Source of the DNA: NVTR01 sp036479015
GTDB taxonomy: Bacteria > Pseudomonadota > Alphaproteobacteria > Rhodobacterales > Rhodobacteraceae
Reading direction: 5' to 3'
DNA: 64,000 nucleotides
Assembly (NCBI GenBank): GCA_036479015.1
Contig: JAZGFB010000001.1
Coordinates: 1-64,000 of the forward strand
Under the pieces are notes generated by a model that was not told the origin of the DNA, did not search any database, and saw only the letters and a program-made list of their open reading frames with translations. A program made the translations under genes and the position numbers. The number at the start of each line of letters is the position of its first letter. Within the stretch, counting starts at the first letter, position 1. This document shows positions 1 through 8,342 of the stretch, piece by piece.

Positions 1-127
1 CTTTCACATGGACCAAACCAAAGTCATGGGCGGCAATATGGTCCGCATCCTGACCTGGTATGACAACGAATGGGGCTTTTCTAACCGCATGGGTGACACC
101 GCCGTAGCCATGGGGAAGTTGATCTGA
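1..127 (+). CDS. gap: Glyceraldehyde-3-phosphate dehydrogenase, C-terminal end (partial)
   Basis: Only the last 41 codons are present (from base 2); the gene begins left of the window. The translation contains MVRILTWYDNEWGFSNRM, the highly conserved C-terminal signature of GAPDH, then a short tail ending in GKLI. GAPDH interconverts 1,3-bisphosphoglycerate and glyceraldehyde 3-phosphate; beside pgk and RuBisCO it probably serves the reductive direction in the Calvin cycle as well as glycolysis. Its TGA stop shares one base with the pgk ATG (TGATG), so the two are almost certainly translationally coupled in one operon. Confidence 0.93.
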   Translation, partial: FHMDQTKVMGGNMVRILTWYDNEWGFSNRMGDTAVAMGKLI

Positions 128-1323
128 TGAGCATCACCCCCATTACAGACCTGGACGTTTCTGGCAAAACCCTGGTGGTACGCGCCGATTTGAACGTGCC
201 CATGCAGGACGGTCGCGTCAGTGACGCCACCCGTATCACGCGATTTGCTGACGGTATGAAGCCGCTGCTTGCCAAGGGCGCACGCCTGGTGATCCTGTCG
301 CATTTCGGTCGCCCCAAAGGGCAGGTTGTGCCGGAATATTCCCTGTCCAACATCGTCAATGAACTGGCCGATGCGCTGGATTGTCCGCTGGCTTTTGGCA
401 TGTCCTGCGTGGGCCCCGATATCGAAAGTGCTGCCAAAAACCTAACGAACGGCACCGCGATGTTGTGCGAAAACCTGCGCTTTGATCCGCGTGAAGAAGC
501 GAATGACAGCGGTTTTGCCAGCGCGTTGGCGGGTCTTGGTGACATCTATGTCAATGATGCGTTTTCATGTGCGCACCGGGCGCATGCGTCCACATCGGCA
601 ATTGTCGGGTTTCTACCCGCCACTGCCGGTCCGTTATTAAACACTGAGATCAATGCCTTAACGGACGCTCTTGAAGCACCAAAACGCCCGTCAGTGGCCA
701 TTGTTGGTGGGGCAAAAATTTCATCAAAGATCCCGGTTCTGAAAAACCTGGTATCTAAATTGGACGCCGTGATCATCGGTGGTGCCATGGCCAACACTTT
801 CCTGTTTGAAGACGGCGCACCCATGGGCACATCCCTGTATGAAAAAGATCAGGGCGACACTGTGCGAGAAATACGCGCCATGGCGGCCAAATCCGGCTGT
901 AAGGTTCTGCTGCCCGCCGATGTGGTGTGCAGCCCGGAATTTAAGGCCGGGGCCACAGCCACGGTTACCGCCAATGACGGCTGCCCCGAGGATCAGATGA
1001 TCCTGGACGCTGGCCCCCAGGCATTGGCCGATTTCACCGAAGTGTTGAAAGCATCCAAAACCATCCTATGGAATGGCCCACTTGGTGCCTTTGAAATCCC
1101 ACCTTTTGACATGGGAACCACCGGTTTGGCCCGCGCCGCCGCACGATTGGTCAAAGACGGAAGCGCCGTTGCTGTGGCGGGCGGTGGTGACACTGTTTCG
1201 GCGCTGATTGGCGCCGGTGTGGCCGATGACTTTACCTATGTATCATCAGCTGGTGGTGCATTTCTTGAATGGCTTGAGGGGCGCGAACTGCCTGGCATCG
1301 CAGCCCTAAATCGCATAACATAA
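127..1323 (+). CDS. pgk: Phosphoglycerate kinase
   Basis: Full-length cytoplasmic PGK (398 residues, typical size). It phosphorylates 3-phosphoglycerate, the product of RuBisCO, to 1,3-bisphosphoglycerate, and runs the other way in glycolysis. Visible signatures are the N-terminal RADLNVPM motif that contacts 3-PGA, the SHFGRPKG segment, the central IVGGAKISSK segment and the C-terminal GGGDT nucleotide-binding loop. The start overlaps the gap stop; fba follows after 19 bases. Placement between gap and fba inside a cbb operon implies co-expression with carbon fixation. No unusual residue was seen. Confidence 0.96.
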   Translation: MSITPITDLDVSGKTLVVRADLNVPMQDGRVSDATRITRFADGMKPLLAKGARLVILSHFGRPKGQVVPEYSLSNIVNELADALDCPLAFGMSCVGPDIESAAKNLTNGTAMLCENLRFDPREEANDSGFASALAGLGDIYVNDAFSCAHRAHASTSAIVGFLPATAGPLLNTEINALTDALEAPKRPSVAIVGGAKISSKIPVLKNLVSKLDAVIIGGAMANTFLFEDGAPMGTSLYEKDQGDTVREIRAMAAKSGCKVLLPADVVCSPEFKAGATATVTANDGCPEDQMILDAGPQALADFTEVLKASKTILWNGPLGAFEIPPFDMGTTGLARAAARLVKDGSAVAVAGGGDTVSALIGAGVADDFTYVSSAGGAFLEWLEGRELPGIAALNRIT

Positions 1324-1342
1324 TACATTAGGAGAACGCACC

Positions 1343-2425
1343 ATGGCTTTGATAACGCTACGACAATTGCTGGATCACGCCGCCGAAAACGACTACGGCG
1401 TGCCAGCATTCAACATCAACAACATGGAACAAGGCCTTGCTATCATGCGCGGCGCTGCTGCTGTTGATGCACCCGTTATCATGCAGGCCAGCCGTGGTGC
1501 GCGCTCTTACGCGGGCGACATTATGCTGCGCCATATGATCCAGGCGCTGGCCGAAATGTACCCGGATGTGCCCCTGTGCATGCACCAGGATCACGGCAAT
1601 AACGAAGCCACCTGTTCTTCGGCCATTCGCCACGGGTTCACGTCCGTGATGATGGACGGTTCCTTGCACGAAGATATGAAAACCCCGGCTGATTTTGACT
1701 ATAACGTCCAGATCACCGAACGGGTTGCCCGCATGGCCCACTGGGTTGGTGCAAGCGTTGAAGGCGAACTTGGGGTGTTGGGGTCCTTGGAAACCGGTGA
1801 AGCGGCGGAAGAAGACGGCTCTGGCGCGGTTGGCAAACTGTCCATGGATCAGTTGCTGACAGACCCGGATGAAGCCCTTGAATTTGTGAAGAAAACCAAG
1901 GTTGATGCGCTGGCAATTGCCTGCGGCACGTCCCACGGTGCCTATAAGTTTTCCAGCAAGCCCACAGGTGAAACACTGGCCATGGACCGCATCGCCGCGA
2001 TCCACGCTAAAATTCCAGATGTGCACCTGGTGATGCACGGTTCTTCAAGCGTGCCACAGTATTTGCAGGACCTGATCAACGACAACGGCGGCGAAATGGC
2101 GCAAACCTATGGCGTGCCGGTCGAAGAAATTGAAAAGGGCATCAAAATGGGGGTACGCAAGGTGAATATCGACACCGACAACCGCATGGCCCTAACCGCA
2201 CAATTCCGCAAAGTGGCCAAGGATAAACCAACCGAATTTGACCCGCGCAAATTTTTGATCCCGGCCATGGATGAAATGGAAAAGCTGGTGAAGGACCGTT
2301 TTGAACGGTTTGGCACCGCAGGCAACGCCAGTTCAATCAAAGTCATCCCGATGGATGACATGGCCAACCGCTACGCCGACGGATCGCTTGATCCAAAACT
2401 AGCAATGGCCCAGGCCGCAGAATAA
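1343..2425 (+). CDS. fba: Class II fructose-bisphosphate aldolase
   Basis: Class II (zinc-dependent) fructose/sedoheptulose-bisphosphate aldolase, 360 residues, of the CbbA/FbaA type used in the regenerative half of the Calvin cycle. The N-terminus (RQLLDHAAENDYGVPAFNINN) and the metal-binding CMHQDHG motif are diagnostic; the GEL-GxLxG segment near residue 140 and the C-terminal VNIDTDNR motif fit as well. A Shine-Dalgarno-like AGGAGA precedes the ATG by 7 bases. It could also act in the neighbouring amino-sugar pathway, where no dedicated tagatose-bisphosphate aldolase is seen; that is inference only. Confidence 0.95.
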   Translation: MALITLRQLLDHAAENDYGVPAFNINNMEQGLAIMRGAAAVDAPVIMQASRGARSYAGDIMLRHMIQALAEMYPDVPLCMHQDHGNNEATCSSAIRHGFTSVMMDGSLHEDMKTPADFDYNVQITERVARMAHWVGASVEGELGVLGSLETGEAAEEDGSGAVGKLSMDQLLTDPDEALEFVKKTKVDALAIACGTSHGAYKFSSKPTGETLAMDRIAAIHAKIPDVHLVMHGSSSVPQYLQDLINDNGGEMAQTYGVPVEEIEKGIKMGVRKVNIDTDNRMALTAQFRKVAKDKPTEFDPRKFLIPAMDEMEKLVKDRFERFGTAGNASSIKVIPMDDMANRYADGSLDPKLAMAQAAE

Positions 2426-2450
2426 TTTACGACAACACAGGAGCTGAACG

Positions 2451-3914
2451 ATGGATAAAGATAAAACCCAGATTACCGACAAGAAAAAGCGCTATGCCGC
2501 TGGTGTGCTGAAATACGCCCAGATGGGCTATTGGGACGGCGATTACGAGCCCAAGGCCACCGACATTCTGGCGCTCTTCCGGATCACACCGCAGCCCGGT
2601 GTTGACCCGATCGAAGCCGCCGCCGCGGTGGCCGGTGAAAGTTCGACAGCCACTTGGACAGTTGTTTGGACAGACCGTCTGACAGCCAGTGACCAGTACC
2701 GCGCCAAGGCCTATAAAGTTGAGCAGGTTCCAAACAATCCGGAACAGTATTTCTGCTATGTGGCCTATGACCTAAGCCTGTTTGAAGAAGGCTCAATTGC
2801 CAACGTCACCGCGTCGATCATTGGTAACGTGTTCTCATTCAAACCGCTGCTGGCGGCGCGACTGGAAGACATGCGCTTTCCACCGGCCTATATCAAAACA
2901 TTCGCTGGCCCCCCAACTGGTATCATCGTGGAACGCGAGCGTCTGGACAAATTCGGCAAGCCATTGCTGGGTGCGACCACCAAGCCAAAACTTGGCCTGT
3001 CGGGCAAAAACTATGGCCGCGTTGTTTATGAAGGCCTTAAGGGTGGTCTCGACTTTATGAAAGACGACGAAAACATCAACAGCCAACCGTTCATGCATTG
3101 GCGCGATCGGTTCCTGTATGTGATGGAAGCGGTGAACAAAGCCACAGCCGAGTCAGGTGAAGTCAAAGGCCATTATCTGAACATCACCGCTGCTACGATG
3201 GAAGAAATGTACGCCCGCGCTGAATTTGCCAAAGAACTGGGTTCGACCATCGTTATGGTTGACCTGATCATCGGTTGGACCGCCATTCAGTCGATCAGCA
3301 AATGGTGCCGCGACAACAACATGATCCTGCACATGCACCGCGCGGGTCATGGTACATATACGCGCCAGAAGAACCACGGTATTTCATTCCGTGTTATCGC
3401 AAAATGGCTGCGCATGGCCGGTGTTGACCACCTGCATTGCGGTACTGCCGTTGGTAAACTGGAAGGCGATCCGCTTACGGTTCAAGGTTTCTACAATGTG
3501 TGTCGTGAAAACACGAACAAGGTGGACCTGCCGCGCGGTATCTTCTTTGAACAGGAATGGTGTGATCTCAATAAGGTAATGCCTGTTGCATCGGGCGGCA
3601 TCCATGCCGGTCAAATGCACCAGTTGCTGCACCTGTTTGGCGATGACGTGGTTCTGCAATTCGGCGGCGGCACTATTGGCCACCCCATGGGTATTCAGGC
3701 TGGCGCAACTGCCAACCGGGTAGCACTTGAGGTCATGGTCATGGCCCGCAACGAAGGGCGTGATATCTGGAATGAGGGCCCTGAAATTCTGCGTACTGCC
3801 GCCAAATGGTGCAAACCACTGGAATCAGCGCTGGATACATGGGGCAACATTACCTTCAACTATGCCTCAACAGACAGTTCTGACTACCAGACATCTGAAA
3901 CCCCATCGTCTTAA
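2451..3914 (+). CDS. cbbL: RuBisCO large subunit, form IC (red type)
   Basis: Catalytic subunit of ribulose-1,5-bisphosphate carboxylase/oxygenase, 487 residues. The motif GGLDFMKDDE places the carbamylated lysine at about K204 with metal ligands D206 and E207. The TTKPKLGLS segment gives the catalytic lysine near 178, MHRAGHGTY the active-site histidine near 296, and GKLEGD the loop-6 lysine at about 336. All catalytic residues I could check are present. The N-terminal MGYWDGDY context and the partner CbbX indicate the red-type form IC enzyme of proteobacteria. The start is preceded by AGGAGCTGAACG. It sits between fba and cbbS, 25 bases from each neighbour, the core of the operon. Confidence 0.98.
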   Translation: MDKDKTQITDKKKRYAAGVLKYAQMGYWDGDYEPKATDILALFRITPQPGVDPIEAAAAVAGESSTATWTVVWTDRLTASDQYRAKAYKVEQVPNNPEQYFCYVAYDLSLFEEGSIANVTASIIGNVFSFKPLLAARLEDMRFPPAYIKTFAGPPTGIIVERERLDKFGKPLLGATTKPKLGLSGKNYGRVVYEGLKGGLDFMKDDENINSQPFMHWRDRFLYVMEAVNKATAESGEVKGHYLNITAATMEEMYARAEFAKELGSTIVMVDLIIGWTAIQSISKWCRDNNMILHMHRAGHGTYTRQKNHGISFRVIAKWLRMAGVDHLHCGTAVGKLEGDPLTVQGFYNVCRENTNKVDLPRGIFFEQEWCDLNKVMPVASGGIHAGQMHQLLHLFGDDVVLQFGGGTIGHPMGIQAGATANRVALEVMVMARNEGRDIWNEGPEILRTAAKWCKPLESALDTWGNITFNYASTDSSDYQTSETPSS

Positions 3915-3939
3915 GACGGCAAATAAAGGAGATAAATAA

Positions 3940-4329
3940 ATGCGTATTACACAAGGTTGCTTCTCATATCTGCCGGATCTGGACGACACTCAGATTTGGG
4001 CTCAGATGGAATATATCCTGTCCAACGGTTGGGCCATCGCACTTGAATATACCGATGACCCACATCCGCGGAACACCTATTGGAACATGTGGGGTCACCC
4101 GATGTTTGACCTGACGGATCCCAAAGGTGCGATGATGGAGCTGGATGAGTGCCGCAAGGCACACGGCGACGACTATATTCGTATTCTGGCGTTTGATAAT
4201 TCAATCGGTGTTGAATCGGTCAAGATGTCGTTCATCGTGAACCGTCCAAAGGTTGAACCAAAAATTCACCTGCAACGCACAGATATTGTTGACCGCGCCC
4301 AGCGTTATGCTTGGGATGTTCGCAAGTAG
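3940..4329 (+). CDS. cbbS: RuBisCO small subunit
   Basis: Small subunit of the hexadecameric RuBisCO, 129 residues. The MRITQGCFSYLPDLDD start, the central GWAIALEYTDDPHPRNTYWNMWG segment and the long C-terminal extension (from about residue 100, VNRPKVEPKIHLQRTDIVDR) match red-type CbbS, whose C-terminal hairpin fills the central channel and helps assembly without a dedicated chaperone. A strong ribosome site (AAAGGAG) lies 10 bases before the ATG. A stem-loop follows directly and separates it from cbbX. Confidence 0.97.
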   Translation: MRITQGCFSYLPDLDDTQIWAQMEYILSNGWAIALEYTDDPHPRNTYWNMWGHPMFDLTDPKGAMMELDECRKAHGDDYIRILAFDNSIGVESVKMSFIVNRPKVEPKIHLQRTDIVDRAQRYAWDVRK

Positions 4330-4346
4330 CATCTAAACTAAAAACT

Positions 4347-4369
4347 GGGCATCCGGTTGCCGGGTGCCC
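4347..4369 (+). other. Intercistronic stem-loop between cbbS and cbbX
   Basis: GGGCATCCGG and CCGGGTGCCC form a 10-bp stem (one G-T pair) with a TTG loop, starting 17 bases after the cbbS stop. No T-run follows, so it is a poor intrinsic terminator. The likely role is to protect the 3' end of a processed, abundant cbbLS message from exonuclease and so set RuBisCO above its activase; this is inference from position. Confidence 0.6.
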
Positions 4370-4400
4370 ACACCTGCCCAACATCACCAAAGGACCGGCC

Positions 4401-5339
4401 ATGACATCTGAAGCAGAGCAAAAAGATATTCCAAAAACCGTTGATCTGGCGGCCGAATATGAAAGCTCGGGCGTTGCAGAAATTCTGGCCGAACTTGACG
4501 AAGAATTAATTGGGCTGGAGCCAGTCAAACAACGCATCCGCGAAACCGCCGCATTGCTGTTGGTGGACAAGGCGCGCCAATCCATGGGGCTGTCGCATGA
4601 AACCCCGACATTACACATGAGCTTTTCTGGCAACCCCGGCACCGGCAAAACCACCGTGGCCCTGAAAATTGCCGGTCTTTTGCACCGCCTTGGCTATGTG
4701 CGCAAAGGTCACCTGGTTTCGGTGACGCGCGATGATCTGGTGGGCCAATATATCGGCCACACCGCGCCAAAAACCAAAGAAGTGCTAAAAAAGGCCATGG
4801 GCGGCGTGCTGTTCATTGACGAAGCCTATTACCTGTATCGCCCTGATAACGAACGCGATTATGGCCAGGAAGCCATCGAAATTCTGCTGCAGATCATGGA
4901 AAATAACCGCGACGATCTGGTTGTGGTCATGGCCGGATATGCCGACAAGATGGACAAGTTTTTTTCCGCCAATCCCGGCTTTCGCAGCCGCATCGCGCAT
5001 CACATCGAATTTCCCGATTACAAAGACAAGGAATTGATGGAAATCGCTGAAATGATGCTGGCCGAACAGAATTACGAATTTGACGCAGGCGGGCGCCAAG
5101 CCATGGTCGAATATATCGACCTGCGCGCAGTACAGCCGCATTTCGCCAATGCACGTTCGATCCGTAATGCGCTGGATCGGGCGCGATTGCGTCAAGCTAA
5201 CCGGTTGTTTACCCATTCAAAAGGTGCTTTGGATGCCAAAGCACTAAGTACAATAACAGAAGATGACATACGATCCAGCCGGGTCTTTGAAGGCGGCTTG
5301 GATGTTGACCGATTGGTCCATACCGGAGAAAAGAAATGA
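4401..5339 (+). CDS. cbbX: Red-type RuBisCO activase CbbX
   Basis: AAA+ ATPase that remodels inhibited red-type RuBisCO by pulling on the CbbL C-terminus. I chose the ATG after AAAGGACCGGCC because an upstream in-frame start would overlap the cbbS end and add a non-homologous tail; this gives 312 residues. Walker A is GNPGTGKT (about 77-84), Walker B is VLFIDE (about 136-141), and a YIGHTAPKT pore-region segment lies between them. An N-terminal helical region precedes the ATPase core, and a C-terminal small domain contains the RNALDRARLRQANR sensor/arginine-rich segment. The stop overlaps the rpe start by four bases. Confidence 0.95.
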   Translation: MTSEAEQKDIPKTVDLAAEYESSGVAEILAELDEELIGLEPVKQRIRETAALLLVDKARQSMGLSHETPTLHMSFSGNPGTGKTTVALKIAGLLHRLGYVRKGHLVSVTRDDLVGQYIGHTAPKTKEVLKKAMGGVLFIDEAYYLYRPDNERDYGQEAIEILLQIMENNRDDLVVVMAGYADKMDKFFSANPGFRSRIAHHIEFPDYKDKELMEIAEMMLAEQNYEFDAGGRQAMVEYIDLRAVQPHFANARSIRNALDRARLRQANRLFTHSKGALDAKALSTITEDDIRSSRVFEGGLDVDRLVHTGEKK

Positions 5340-6022
5340 GCTTTGACCGTTCCATCAAAATCGCCCCCTCGATCCTGGCGTCCGACTTTGCCAACTTTGG
5401 TGCCGAAATACGCGCCATTGAAGCCCAGGGCTGTGACTGGGTGCATGTTGACGTGATGGACGGGCATTTCGTGCCCAACCTGACCTTTGGCCCGGACACC
5501 TGCAAAGCCATTCGCCCGCACATCAAAACCGTGATGGACGTGCATCTGATGATTTCCCCGGTGGACGCCTATATCGACGCCTACGCCGATGCGGGTGCTG
5601 ACATTCTGACCGCCCATATAGAAGCGGGCGCGCACACCCACCGCACATTGCAAGCCATACGCGGCGCTGGCATGAAGGCCGGTCTGGCGCTAAACCCGGG
5701 CACCCCTGCCAGCGCGGTTGAGGATCTATTGGAGCTGACTGACCTGTTTTGCGTTATGACCGTGAACCCCGGCTTTGGTGGCCAGAAATTCATCGATATG
5801 ACATCCAAGGTACGCCAATTGCGCGCCATGATTGGCGATCGGCCTATCCATATTGAAATTGACGGCGGCGTTGACCCGAAAACCGCGCCACTGGTGGCCG
5901 CTGCCGGTGCCGACGTGCTGGTTGCCGGTTCTGCTGTATTTCGCGGTGGGTCTGTGGACAATCCGGCACCTTATGGTGACAATATCCGTGCCATTCGTAA
6001 GGCCGCCAGCGACGCTGTCTAA
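5336..6022 (+). CDS. rpe: Ribulose-phosphate 3-epimerase
   Basis: Interconverts ribulose 5-phosphate and xylulose 5-phosphate, needed to regenerate ribulose 5-phosphate in the Calvin cycle. The 228-residue TIM barrel shows the family motifs KIAPSILASDFANFG, HVDVMDGHFVPNLTFGP (metal ligands H and D), DVHLMI, MTVNPGFGGQKF and EIDGGV. The ATG overlaps the cbbX stop (ATGA), so translation is coupled. The gene is followed after 38 bases by a Tat-signal metallo-hydrolase. Confidence 0.96.
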   Translation: MSFDRSIKIAPSILASDFANFGAEIRAIEAQGCDWVHVDVMDGHFVPNLTFGPDTCKAIRPHIKTVMDVHLMISPVDAYIDAYADAGADILTAHIEAGAHTHRTLQAIRGAGMKAGLALNPGTPASAVEDLLELTDLFCVMTVNPGFGGQKFIDMTSKVRQLRAMIGDRPIHIEIDGGVDPKTAPLVAAAGADVLVAGSAVFRGGSVDNPAPYGDNIRAIRKAASDAV

Positions 6023-6060
6023 ACGGCGCACACGCGGCCATAACCGTAAAAGGATATGCC

Positions 6061-6984
6061 ATGAACCTGACCAGACGCACCCTGTTAAAGTCCGCCAGTG
6101 CAGCAACCGCGCTTGCCGCCACCGGCACCACCGGCGCTTGGGCCGCATCCGCACTGACATTTGGTGACATGCAGCTGCAAACCTTTTCTGACGGCCACCT
6201 TAGCTTGCCGGGTGACTTCATATTTGCCGACATGCCCGTGGATGAGCTGTCAGTACTGCTTGAAAGTCATGGGCTAACAACGGGCGCGTACAGATCACCG
6301 CTCAACATCACGCTGCTGCGCCACGGCGACAACCTGGTGCTGTTTGATGCCGGGTCGGGCCCGGATTTTGTGTCATCAGCCGGGGAATTGGGCACCGCAC
6401 TTGATGCCGCAAATGTCGCCGCAGACGACATTACCCATGTTGTGTTCACCCACGGCCACCCCGACCACCTGTGGGGCATTCTGGACGATTTTGATGACCC
6501 ATATTTCTTTAACGCCCAACACATGATTGGCCGGGTTGAATGGGATTACTGGCTTAACCCCAACACGGTCGATACCATTGGCGACGCGCGCACCACCATG
6601 GCGGTCGGCGCAAAACGACGCCTGGAAGCCATGCAAGACGCCTTTAGCCTATTTGACGACGGTCAGGAAATTCTGCCCGGCGTCGCGGCGCGCGCCACCT
6701 ACGGCCACACCCCCGGACACATGTCGTTTGAACTGCGATCGGGCAGCGAAAGCGCCATGATTTTGGGCGATGCCATCACCACGTCGCACGTGGGTTTTGA
6801 GCGCCCCGGCTGGTTGTCGGGTTCAGATCAAGACCGGGAAACAGCCGCCGCAACCCGCATTGGCCTGCTGGACCAGTTGGCACATGAACAGATGGCCCTG
6901 ATCGGGTATCACCTGCCTGACGGCGGCTTTGGCCGGGCGGAAAAATCTGGTGACAGCTATAAATTCGTTCCGCAAGAAAGCTGA
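6061..6984 (+). CDS. Tat-exported MBL-fold metallo-hydrolase
   Basis: A 307-residue metallo-beta-lactamase-fold hydrolase. The N-terminus has a twin-arginine motif (TRRTLLK at 4-10) followed by an alanine-rich hydrophobic stretch ending AWAA near residue 29, so it is probably exported folded to the periplasm. The metal site is intact: HGHPDH at 131-136, H220 in GHTPGH, D237 in LGDA and H284. The sequence around FSDGHLSLP recalls the methyl-parathion-hydrolase/lactonase-like branch of the fold, but the substrate cannot be told from sequence. It lies inside the cbb operon, 38 bases after rpe and directly abutting cbbY (one base apart), which is an odd place for a periplasmic hydrolase. Confidence 0.85.
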   Translation: MNLTRRTLLKSASAATALAATGTTGAWAASALTFGDMQLQTFSDGHLSLPGDFIFADMPVDELSVLLESHGLTTGAYRSPLNITLLRHGDNLVLFDAGSGPDFVSSAGELGTALDAANVAADDITHVVFTHGHPDHLWGILDDFDDPYFFNAQHMIGRVEWDYWLNPNTVDTIGDARTTMAVGAKRRLEAMQDAFSLFDDGQEILPGVAARATYGHTPGHMSFELRSGSESAMILGDAITTSHVGFERPGWLSGSDQDRETAAATRIGLLDQLAHEQMALIGYHLPDGGFGRAEKSGDSYKFVPQES

Positions 6985-6985
6985 C

Positions 6986-7678
6986 ATGCCCCTGAAAGCC
7001 ATAATATTTGACGTCGACGGCACCCTGTCGGAAACCGAAGAAGCCCACCGAACAGCGTTCAACCAAACCTTCGTTGAATTCGGGTTGGATTGGGTCTGGT
7101 CACAGGAATTATATGGCGAATTGCTAAAAACCACCGGCGGCAAGGAACGTATGACAGCATTTCTAACCAGCCGTGGTGACGCCGTAGACCCCGCAAAAAT
7201 CGCCGAAATTCACAAGCGTAAAACCGCCGTTTATGGCGAAATAATTGCCAGTGGTGCCGCCACCCTACGCCCCGGCATTGCTGATCTGATCACCGATGCT
7301 GCGCGCCACGGTATTGCCGTCGCTGTTGCCACCACCACCAACCGCCCCAATGTCGACAGGCTGACCGAGTCCTGTTTCGGGCGGCCCGCCGATCAGGTGT
7401 TTCAAGTCATCGCCGCCGGCGACGAAGTGCAAAACAAAAAACCCGCTTCGGACGTTTTTGACCTGGCCGTCAGGCGGCTAAATCTGGACCCATCCGACTG
7501 CGTCGGCCTGGAAGACAGCCGCAACGGCTTGCTGTCTTGCACAGGCGCGCGCGTCCCCTGCATCGTATCGCCCGGTGTCTACACGCTGGGGTCCGACTTT
7601 AGCGAAGCCGCCGCCGTTATCGACTGTTTCACCGAAATCGACACCGTCGCCAAATTAAATTCTGTACTGGGGAATTAG
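6986..7678 (+). CDS. cbbY: HAD-family phosphatase CbbY (xylulose-1,5-bisphosphate phosphatase)
   Basis: HAD-superfamily phosphatase of 230 residues. Motif I is FDVDGTLSETE, with the catalytic Asp pair at about residues 8 and 10; the KPASDVF lysine motif and GLEDSRNG acidic motif follow in order, with an alpha-helical cap between. Family members in cbb operons dephosphorylate xylulose 1,5-bisphosphate, a misfire product that inhibits RuBisCO. I take the ATG one base after the hydrolase stop; an upstream in-frame start would lie inside that gene. Together with CbbX and the next gene it forms a RuBisCO maintenance set. Confidence 0.88.
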   Translation: MPLKAIIFDVDGTLSETEEAHRTAFNQTFVEFGLDWVWSQELYGELLKTTGGKERMTAFLTSRGDAVDPAKIAEIHKRKTAVYGEIIASGAATLRPGIADLITDAARHGIAVAVATTTNRPNVDRLTESCFGRPADQVFQVIAAGDEVQNKKPASDVFDLAVRRLNLDPSDCVGLEDSRNGLLSCTGARVPCIVSPGVYTLGSDFSEAAAVIDCFTEIDTVAKLNSVLGN

Positions 7679-7679
7679 C

Positions 7680-8336
7680 ATGACCAATGGAAGTATCGTC
7701 TTTGATCTGGACGGCACGCTGATTGATTCAGCCCCCGACATTCACGCCATTGCAAATACTGTGTTGGCCAGCCAAAGCACCCAACCGATCACCCTGCCCC
7801 AGGCCCGCGACTTTATCGGAAATGGCGCTGGTGTTTTTGTGTCTCGGATGATGCTGGCCACAGGCTTGGGCGATGACAAAGCGCGCCATATCGACATGCT
7901 GGCGCAATTCAGTGAGCTGTATAAATCTGCCACCGCCCTGTCACGGCTCTACCCCGGTGTCATTGACACATTGGGCAGCCTGAAACAGGCGGGTTTTCAG
8001 ATTGGCCTGTGCACCAACAAACCCATTGCGCCCACCAATACTGTTTTGGAACATTTTGGATTAGCCCAGTATTTTGACGCCATCGCTGGGGGCGATACTT
8101 TGCGCCAAACAAAGCCCGACCCAGCGCCATTGCGCCATGTGTTTGACCAATTGGGCACCGGTACACGGCTCTATGTGGGCGACAGCGAAGTTGATGTTCA
8201 GACGGCAGAAAATGCCAATGTCCCGATCGCACTGTTCACCGAAGGCTATCGCAAAACCCCGGTAAACGAATTGACTCATAAATACCTATTTTCTAACTTT
8301 TCAGAACTGCCCGGCATCGTTCAAAAACACTTTTAG
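7680..8336 (+). CDS. gph: Phosphoglycolate phosphatase (CbbZ/Gph type)
   Basis: HAD phosphatase of 218 residues, predicted to hydrolyse 2-phosphoglycolate, the product of RuBisCO oxygenation. Motifs in order are FDLDGTLIDSAPD near residue 8, the CTNKP segment (motif II Thr) near residue 112, KPDPAPL with the conserved lysine, and YVGDSEVD near the C-terminus. It begins one base after the cbbY stop and ends the operon; the next gene is convergent, 6 bases away. It is sometimes called cbbZ in this setting. Confidence 0.9.
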   Translation: MTNGSIVFDLDGTLIDSAPDIHAIANTVLASQSTQPITLPQARDFIGNGAGVFVSRMMLATGLGDDKARHIDMLAQFSELYKSATALSRLYPGVIDTLGSLKQAGFQIGLCTNKPIAPTNTVLEHFGLAQYFDAIAGGDTLRQTKPDPAPLRHVFDQLGTGTRLYVGDSEVDVQTAENANVPIALFTEGYRKTPVNELTHKYLFSNFSELPGIVQKHF

Positions 8337-8342
8337 CCCGCT

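Noticed and set aside
1358..2038. A 226-codon open frame on the minus strand opposite fba
   Set aside because: It is the mirror of a strongly conserved aldolase gene in GC-biased DNA; the translation is rich in His/Gln/Arg and shows no family motif.
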